This document shows, piece by piece, positions 58,398-64,000 of a stretch of 64,000 nt of DNA; position 1 is the first letter of the stretch; every line of letters begins with the position of its first letter. A program made the position numbers and the translations under genes. Below the pieces are notes generated by a model. That model was given only the letters and a program-made list of their open reading frames with translations. It did no database searches and was not told the origin of the DNA. Where the stretch lies: contig NZ_CP007220.1 of assembly GCF_001632805.1 (NCBI RefSeq), forward strand, positions 992,001 through 1,056,000. The letters run 5' to 3'. The DNA comes from Mycobacteroides chelonae CCUG 47445. Its GTDB lineage: Bacteria > Actinomycetota > Actinomycetes > Mycobacteriales > Mycobacteriaceae.

Positions 58398-59729
58398 GTG
58401 AATCAAACCTCGCGCGCCAATCCCGCACAGGCTCGCGCACTGCTGACGGTTGCCTTTGGCCCGTCAGCAGTTGCGTTGGTCGTCATTGCGGCAATCGTCT
58501 TGGTGCAGTTGGTAATTGCCAACAGCGATATGACCGGGACGTTCGGTGCGGTGGCCAGCATGTGGCTGGGCACCCACCTGGTACCCATCTCGATCGGTGG
58601 GCGAGTCATCGAGGTGCTGCCGCTGTTGCCGACGGCGGCGATGGTTTGGGGCGTTGCCCGAACGGTCGCCTCGACAATCGCACCCACCGCTTCCTGGTAC
58701 GTGATTCGGTGGGTGATCGCCTCGGCACTGGCCGGCCCGCTCTTGATGACGGCGATATCGCTGGCGATCATTCACGACGCATCGACGGTTCTGACGCAGC
58801 TGCAATCACCGAATGCCTTGCGCGCATTCGGTTCTGTCCTCGGAGTCCATGCCGCCGGTGCGATTGTCGGCGTATTGCTGCGGGTCGGCAGGCGGCTTGC
58901 GGTGCTCCTACAGCTGCCGTCATGGCCAATGGACGCGGCTCGCGGCGCTGTCGCCGGGGTGCTCGCACTCTTCGGGCTGTCCGCGGCCGTGACCGCGGGG
59001 TCTTTGGTGGTCCATTGGGCGACTATGGATCAGCTGTACTCGGTCACCAACGATTTCGTGGGTCAGCTGAGCCTGACGTTGTTGGCGATCCTCTACGCGC
59101 CCAACGTCATTCTGGGTGGCTGCGCCCTGGCGGTCGGATCAAGCGCGCATGTGGGTACCGCGGCCTTTAGTGCGTTCGCTGTTTTCGGTGGACAACTGCC
59201 GGCGGTGCCGATCCTGGCAGCGGTCCCCACGCCACCTCTCGGTCCCGCGTGGGTGGCCCTGATGATCATCGGTGCGGCGTCCGGAGTGGCCGTCGGTCAG
59301 CAATGCGCGCGCCGACCCGTTCCGTGGCCGACGGCGATCCACAAGGTGGTCACGGCGGCGCTGCTCGCGGCAACATTCCTGGCGATCGCCGGAAAGCTTG
59401 CCGGCGGGCAGCTGGGGAACTTCGGACGCCTGGGGATCGATCAGGGCACGTTCGGCCCCGGGGTGTTCTTCTGGTTCCTGGTCATCGGCCTGTTGACGGT
59501 GTTCATGCTGGGCGGAGCCACCCGTCTCCCGGCTAAAGCCCGGCCAGAGCCCGAACCGGAACCAGCGCCAGCACCGGAACCGGAAACGGAGCTAGAACCC
59601 GAACCGGTGCCCGAGCCTGAGCCGGAACCCGAAGCCGAATCAGAGGTGGAAGCCGAACCGGACCCGGAGGCACCGGCCCAACCCCCAGCCGAGAGTGACT
59701 CCAGCGACCCTCCGGAACAGGCCAAGTGA
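58398..59729 (+). CDS. perM: PerM, cell-division-associated integral membrane protein (DUF6350)
   Basis: A 443-residue protein with about eight to ten membrane segments and an acidic C-terminal tail of roughly 60 residues made of Pro-Glu repeats. Position and topology match Rv0955 (PerM), which stabilises the divisome protein FtsB and is needed during chronic infection and low magnesium. GTG start. The last bases (GTGA) overlap the purN start, so purN is translationally coupled to a division gene. Confidence 0.88.
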   Translation: MNQTSRANPAQARALLTVAFGPSAVALVVIAAIVLVQLVIANSDMTGTFGAVASMWLGTHLVPISIGGRVIEVLPLLPTAAMVWGVARTVASTIAPTASWYVIRWVIASALAGPLLMTAISLAIIHDASTVLTQLQSPNALRAFGSVLGVHAAGAIVGVLLRVGRRLAVLLQLPSWPMDAARGAVAGVLALFGLSAAVTAGSLVVHWATMDQLYSVTNDFVGQLSLTLLAILYAPNVILGGCALAVGSSAHVGTAAFSAFAVFGGQLPAVPILAAVPTPPLGPAWVALMIIGAASGVAVGQQCARRPVPWPTAIHKVVTAALLAATFLAIAGKLAGGQLGNFGRLGIDQGTFGPGVFFWFLVIGLLTVFMLGGATRLPAKARPEPEPEPAPAPEPETELEPEPVPEPEPEPEAESEVEAEPDPEAPAQPPAESDSSDPPEQAK

Positions 59730-60424
59730 CCAGTCCGGCTACGCTCAGCGGCGTGTCGGTGTCGGATTCTCCTCGCGCGGGTGGCTCCTCGGAGCCCAAG
59801 TCGCCCGTTGAGATCGCCCCATCTGCCCCGGCGCGGGTCGTGGTCCTGGCGTCCGGCACTGGAAGCCTGCTGCGTTCCCTGCTTGACGCGGCGACGGATG
59901 ACTTCCCGGCCCGGATCGTCGCCGTAGGTACCGACCGGCAATGCGCCGCCGTCGATATCGCCACCGGCGCGCAGCTGCCCAGCTACACCGTGCGGCTCTC
60001 GGACTACGACTCCCGTGAACAATGGGACGCCGCCATCACCGACGCCACGTCCGCCCACCGGCCCGATCTGGTGGTCTCGGCCGGATTCATGAAGATACTT
60101 GGGCCACGGTTTCTTTCACAGTTCTTGGGTCGGGTCATCAATACCCATCCCGCGCTATTGCCGTCCTTCCCCGGCGCGCATGCCGTCCCCGACGCGCTGG
60201 CGCATGGGGTCAAGGTCACCGGTTGCACGGTGCACCTGGTCGATGACGGGATGGATACCGGGCCGATCCTTGCCCAGCAGGCCGTCGCCGTGCATGGGGA
60301 TGACGACGAGGCCAGCCTGCATGAACGCATCAAGGTGGTGGAACGCGCGCTGCTGGTAGATGTGCTGGCCGCGGTGGCCACCAGAGGTTTGATTTGGAAC
60401 GGAAGAAGGGCCTCCATCAAGTGA
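59726..60424 (+). CDS. purN: Phosphoribosylglycinamide formyltransferase
   Basis: A 232-residue enzyme of purine synthesis that adds a formyl group from 10-formyltetrahydrofolate to [22 protein letters not shown] binds the phosphate, and the catalytic Asn-His-Asp set is in [13 protein letters not shown] and [12 protein letters not shown]. The first 30 residues are not conserved, so GTG at 59753 or 59759 is a possible alternative; the first GTG overlaps the perM stop by four bases. Its own stop overlaps purH the same way. Confidence 0.96.
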   Translation: MTSPATLSGVSVSDSPRAGGSSEPKSPVEIAPSAPARVVVLASGTGSLLRSLLDAATDDFPARIVAVGTDRQCAAVDIATGAQLPSYTVRLSDYDSREQWDAAITDATSAHRPDLVVSAGFMKILGPRFLSQFLGRVINTHPALLPSFPGAHAVPDALAHGVKVTGCTVHLVDDGMDTGPILAQQAVAVHGDDDEASLHERIKVVERALLVDVLAAVATRGLIWNGRRASIK

Positions 60425-61974
60425 GTACGCAGCGACCCGTACGGCGGGCATTGATCAGTGTCTACGACAAGACCGGACTGGAAGAGCTCGCCAGCGGGCT
60501 GCACGCCGCCGGTGTAGAACTGGTATCCACCGGATCGACCGCGAAAACCATTGCTGCCGCGTCAATTCCGGTGACACCTGTGGAAGAGGTCACCGGGTTT
60601 CCGGAGGTGCTGGATGGCCGGGTGAAGACCTTGCATCCGCATGTGCACGCCGGCGTCTTGGCCGACACCCGCCGCGAGGAGCACCTGACCCAACTCGAGG
60701 AGCTGGGCGTCAAGGGCTTCGAGCTGGTGGTCGTCAACCTGTACCCGTTCGCCGCCACGGTGGCCTCGGGCGCGTCCGAGGACGAATGTGTCGAACAAAT
60801 CGACATTGGTGGCCCCTCGATGGTGCGTGCCGCTGCGAAGAACCACCCGAGCGTCGCGGTGGTCGTGGACCCCGCCTCATACGGTGCGGTCCTGGCTGCG
60901 GTCGATGCCGGGGGATTCACCCTGGAGGCGCGGAAGATTCTGGCGGCCAAGGCGTTCCGCCACACCGCCGAGTACGATGTGGCGGTCGCGGGCTGGCTGT
61001 CGTCCGTGGCGGAGCCCGAGGGCGCCCAGTTGCCGTCATGGATCGGCGGCACGTGGAATCGTTCTGCGGTGCTGCGTTATGGGGAGAACCCGCACCAGCA
61101 GGCGGCCCTGTACACCGGCGCCGCGGGGCATGGTCTGGCGCAGGCCGAGCAGCTGCACGGAAAAGAGATGTCGTACAACAACTACACGGACGCCGATGCT
61201 GCCTGGCGCGCCGCGTGGGACCAGGACAAGGCCTGCGCGGCCATCATCAAGCACGCCAACCCATGCGGTATCGGGGTGTCGGACATCTCGATCGCCGATG
61301 CGCATCTCAAGGCACACGAATGCGATCCGTTGAGTGCCTTCGGCGGCGTGATCGCGGTCAACCGCGAGGTGAGCGTGGAGATGGCCGAGCGGGTCGCCGA
61401 CATTTTCACCGAGGTGATTGTGGCGCCGGGCTACGAGGACGGCGCGGTGGAGGTGCTGAGTCGCAAGAAGAACGTGCGTCTGCTGCGCGCGGCGCCGCCG
61501 CAGTCCGGGTACACCGAGTGGCGACAAATCAGTGGTGGCCTGCTCGTGCAGGAGCGCGATGCGCTCGACGCCGAGGGTGACGATCCGGCCAACTGGACGT
61601 TGGTGGCCGGCGCCGCTGTGGACGAGGACACGTTGGCGGACTTGGCTTTCGCCTGGAAGGTGGGGCGGGCCGTCAAGTCCAACGCGATCGTCGTGGCCTC
61701 CGGCGGCGCCACCATCGGCGTCGGAATGGGACAGGTCAACCGGGTAGACGCCGCCAAGCTGGCGGTGTCTCGTGGTGGGGATCGAGTCTCCGGCGCGGTA
61801 GCGGCCTCGGACGCCTTCTTCCCGTTCCCCGATGGCCTGGAGGTGCTGACGCAGGCCGGAGTTCGAGCGATCGTGCATCCGGGCGGATCCATGCGCGATG
61901 AGTTGGTGACCGATGCTGCTAAGGCTGCGGGAATCACGTTGTACACCACTGGAGCACGTCACTTCGCCCATTAG
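60421..61974 (+). CDS. purH: Bifunctional AICAR transformylase / IMP cyclohydrolase
   Basis: A 517-residue enzyme for the last two steps of IMP synthesis. Residues 1-200 are the cyclohydrolase ([41 protein letters not shown]). The rest is the transformylase with [35 protein letters not shown] and the terminal [23 protein letters not shown] at 60421 overlaps the purN stop (GTGA). The ABC transporter gene follows after 22 bases and may share the transcript. Confidence 0.98.
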   Translation: MSTQRPVRRALISVYDKTGLEELASGLHAAGVELVSTGSTAKTIAAASIPVTPVEEVTGFPEVLDGRVKTLHPHVHAGVLADTRREEHLTQLEELGVKGFELVVVNLYPFAATVASGASEDECVEQIDIGGPSMVRAAAKNHPSVAVVVDPASYGAVLAAVDAGGFTLEARKILAAKAFRHTAEYDVAVAGWLSSVAEPEGAQLPSWIGGTWNRSAVLRYGENPHQQAALYTGAAGHGLAQAEQLHGKEMSYNNYTDADAAWRAAWDQDKACAAIIKHANPCGIGVSDISIADAHLKAHECDPLSAFGGVIAVNREVSVEMAERVADIFTEVIVAPGYEDGAVEVLSRKKNVRLLRAAPPQSGYTEWRQISGGLLVQERDALDAEGDDPANWTLVAGAAVDEDTLADLAFAWKVGRAVKSNAIVVASGGATIGVGMGQVNRVDAAKLAVSRGGDRVSGAVAASDAFFPFPDGLEVLTQAGVRAIVHPGGSMRDELVTDAAKAAGITLYTTGARHFAH

Positions 61975-61996
61975 GGCGCAACGATAGGGAGAGCCC

Positions 61997-63844
61997 ATGG
62001 TTCAGCCCAGTTTGGATTGGCCGGGCGAGCCATTGCGCTCTCTGGTGTGGACGCTGCAAGCCTGGGCGGTCACCATGGTGGTATTCCTTGCGGTGGCTTT
62101 CGCTATCGCCCGGTTTACCCAATGGGGACAGCAATTCTGGCGAGTCAACGCGCCCTTCTTCCGGGGGCGTGACAGTTGGCGCACGTGGGCATTGCTGGCA
62201 TTCATCATGTGGCACACGGTGTACATGGCACGCGTGACGGTGATCTTCACGTACCAGTACAAGGACCTGATGAATGCGCTGCAGGTTGGCTCGGAGGCGC
62301 TCGTCACCCACAACTCGGCTCTGCTGGCCGATGCGCGCCAGGCGTTCTTCACCTCATTCGCGATCAGCGGCATTCTCGTGGTGCTCACGGTCACCTATAC
62401 GGTGGTGGACTTCTTCCTGCGCAGAGTGTTCGCCATCCGGTGGCGGGTGTGGCTCAACACACGGCTCGTTGACGACTGGATGAGCAAGGATGCCTTTTAC
62501 CGCAACCGTTTTCTGGATGTTCCGGTGGAGAACCCCGACCAGCGGATCCAGATCGACATCGAGACGCACACCACCAAATCGGTGGATCTGACGCTGGGTG
62601 CGGTGAACAAGACACTGCTGATCGTCATGTTCACCGGGGTGCTGTGGCAGCTCTCGGGTCCACTGTTGTTGTGGGGAATCGAGATCCCTCGAGCCATGGT
62701 CTTCATCGCGTTCGTTTTCTCGATCACGGTGACCGTTATCGCATTCTGGATCGGCCGTCCACTGGTGCGGCTGAACTTCTTGAACGAACGGTTCAGCGCG
62801 AGCTTCCGGTACGCGCTGGTGCGGCTGCGCGATAGCTCCGAGCGGGTGGCCTTCTATCGGGGCGGCGAACGTGAACGACGGCTGCTGCATTCACGTTTCG
62901 GCGAGATCATCGCCAATATGTGGCGCATCGTGTACGCACAGCTGCGCCTCAACGGATGGAACCGCGGTATCGGCGACGTGACCACCGGCATGATTCCGTA
63001 CATCGTGCAGGCGCCTCGATTCTTCACCGGGCAGATCAAAGTCGGTGACCTGTTGCAGACCGTCGCCGCATTCGGAAACGTCTGCGGCGCAATGTCCTTC
63101 TTCCGAGACAGTTACGACGAATTCACCGTCTACCGGGCTGCGCTCCTGCGTATCGATCAGATGCTCGATAGCGATCATCGCGCCCGTGAACTGCCACGGA
63201 TCAACGTGACCGGCGCCGACGACGCCCTGATACTCACCGATGTCCAGGTCCGCGATCTCCAGGGGCTGGACATGATCGCGGACCTCAACCTCACGCTGAC
63301 CGCAGGTGACAGTGTCGTGGTCAAGGGTCCATCGGGCTGCGGGAAGACCACCTTGCTGCGCAGCCTGGCGCAGCTGTGGCCACAGGCCTCCGGACTGGTC
63401 GAGCGCCCCGACGGGTGGGCGACACTGTTCCTGCCGCAGCTGCCGTATCTGCCATTGGGCAACCTGCGCGAAACCGTGGTGTATCCACTTCCCGTGGAGG
63501 ATGTTTCGGACGAGGAGCTTATGCAGGCGCTGCGCGATGTCTCGCTCGGGCACCTAACCGAGCGGCTGGATCAGGAAGCCGACTGGGCCGCCGTGCTCTC
63601 GCTGGGGGAGCAGCAGCGGGTGTCCTTCGTCAGGGTGCTACTGGTGCGCCCGACGGTGGTGTTCCTCGACGAGTCGACCTCGGCGCTGGACGAGGGGCTG
63701 GAGGATGCGATGTACGCACTGGTGCGGGAACGGCTACCCGAGTGTGTGGTTGTCAGCGTGGGACACAGGTCGACGATCGACCGTCACCACCGGTCGCGGT
63801 TGCAGCTGACCGGCAGCGGCGCATGGGAGCTCTCACCGGTGTGA
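61997..63844 (+). CDS. BacA/SbmA-like ABC transporter, fused permease and ATPase
   Basis: A 615-residue half-transporter. Residues 1-400 contain the SbmA/BacA-type transmembrane domain (WRVNAPFFRGRDSWRTW, WLNTRLVDDWMSKDAFYR, NPDQRIQIDIETHT). The ATPase has GPSGCGKTTLLRS (near 445), the signature LSLGEQQRVSFVR and Walker B VVFLDESTSALDE. M. tuberculosis has one similar protein, Rv1819c, which imports vitamin B12 and hydrophilic peptides. Here it follows purH by 22 bases. B12 as substrate is plausible but this is inference. Confidence 0.88.
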   Translation: MVQPSLDWPGEPLRSLVWTLQAWAVTMVVFLAVAFAIARFTQWGQQFWRVNAPFFRGRDSWRTWALLAFIMWHTVYMARVTVIFTYQYKDLMNALQVGSEALVTHNSALLADARQAFFTSFAISGILVVLTVTYTVVDFFLRRVFAIRWRVWLNTRLVDDWMSKDAFYRNRFLDVPVENPDQRIQIDIETHTTKSVDLTLGAVNKTLLIVMFTGVLWQLSGPLLLWGIEIPRAMVFIAFVFSITVTVIAFWIGRPLVRLNFLNERFSASFRYALVRLRDSSERVAFYRGGERERRLLHSRFGEIIANMWRIVYAQLRLNGWNRGIGDVTTGMIPYIVQAPRFFTGQIKVGDLLQTVAAFGNVCGAMSFFRDSYDEFTVYRAALLRIDQMLDSDHRARELPRINVTGADDALILTDVQVRDLQGLDMIADLNLTLTAGDSVVVKGPSGCGKTTLLRSLAQLWPQASGLVERPDGWATLFLPQLPYLPLGNLRETVVYPLPVEDVSDEELMQALRDVSLGHLTERLDQEADWAAVLSLGEQQRVSFVRVLLVRPTVVFLDESTSALDEGLEDAMYALVRERLPECVVVSVGHRSTIDRHHRSRLQLTGSGAWELSPV

Positions 63845-64000
63845 ATCGAGCCGGGCGGGAACTTTCGGCCACGACCGCGCGACTGATCTAATGACGGCGT
63901 CTGTGGGCTGGGCGTACGTCCACCGCGGTGGCTCCACGCGACGGATGCCAGCACGGTGCCTGTGATGAGTTCGGCAGTTAACCGTTCGAAGGAAAGGAAC
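63845..64000 (+). promoter_or_regulatory. Possible ECF-sigma promoter and ribosome site for a gene beyond the window
   Basis: GGGAAC at 63857-63862 resembles an ECF sigma -35 element, with GATCTAA at 63885-63891 near the -10 position. The last bases, AAGGAAAGGAAC, look like a ribosome site for a gene beginning just outside the window. I see no complete gene here. Confidence 0.3.

Overview
The window looks like chromosome of a rapidly growing mycobacterium, most probably the Mycobacteroides abscessus/chelonae group. The reasons are the high GC, frequent GTG and TTG starts, mycobacterial families (MPT63, LpqN-like, DUF5313, DUF5336, PerM) and a gene order from ku-ligD through cobF, fpg, pgi, chorismate mutase, uvrD1, sucCD, the F420-type oxidoreductase, perM and purN-purH that follows the M. 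tuberculosis Rv0937c-Rv0957 block as I remember it. The species call is an inference; no database was searched.

Layout. 1-6.1 kb is transport: a chrA chromate transporter cut by the window edge, DoxX, a PadR regulator, an SLC4-type anion transporter and a BCCT transporter, with a stomatin fragment between them. 6.5-12.2 kb is a compact run of six genes on one strand, all secreted or membrane proteins (a PLA2-like protein with its catalytic His-Asp replaced, a 7-TM/proline-glutamine-rich/glycine-zipper protein, two tiny membrane proteins, an LpqN-type lipoprotein and an SPFH protein). I recognise no named system here and consider it the best candidate for something undescribed. 12.3-14.4 kb is a graveyard of decayed genes (a frameshifted orphan, a frameshifted nicotinamide phosphoribosyltransferase, an MFS start) around one CAAX protease.

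14.4-25 kb carries a DPP-IV-type peptidase, an MpaB-type oxygenase with a divergent TetR, envelope proteins including an MPT63-like protein with a long tail, a possible Imm63-type protein, a cyanase operon with an unlisted 42-residue membrane ORF and two operator palindromes, an OhrR-like MarR regulator and MntH. 25-35 kb holds the NHEJ pair Ku/LigD, an AurF-type oxygenase unit with its TetR, cobF, an Fpg-family glycosylase, an SDR, PPK2 and a secreted histidine phosphatase downstream of a textbook CRP-type site.

35-46.7 kb is accessory metabolism: oxidoreductases, ctaD (cytochrome oxidase subunit I), a VOC/dehydrogenase pair with a divergent CGNR regulator, a Zur-box CobW metallochaperone, and an aldolase/DapA-like operon with a divergent XRE-cupin regulator at a 27-bp palindrome. 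45-64 kb is the core housekeeping stretch (pgi, chorismate mutase, uvrD1, M23 peptidase, sucCD, LLM oxidoreductases including an SfnG-type enzyme, DUF5336, perM, purN, purH) ending in a BacA/SbmA-like ABC transporter. Four convergent gene pairs share interlocked stop codons, leaving no room for terminators.
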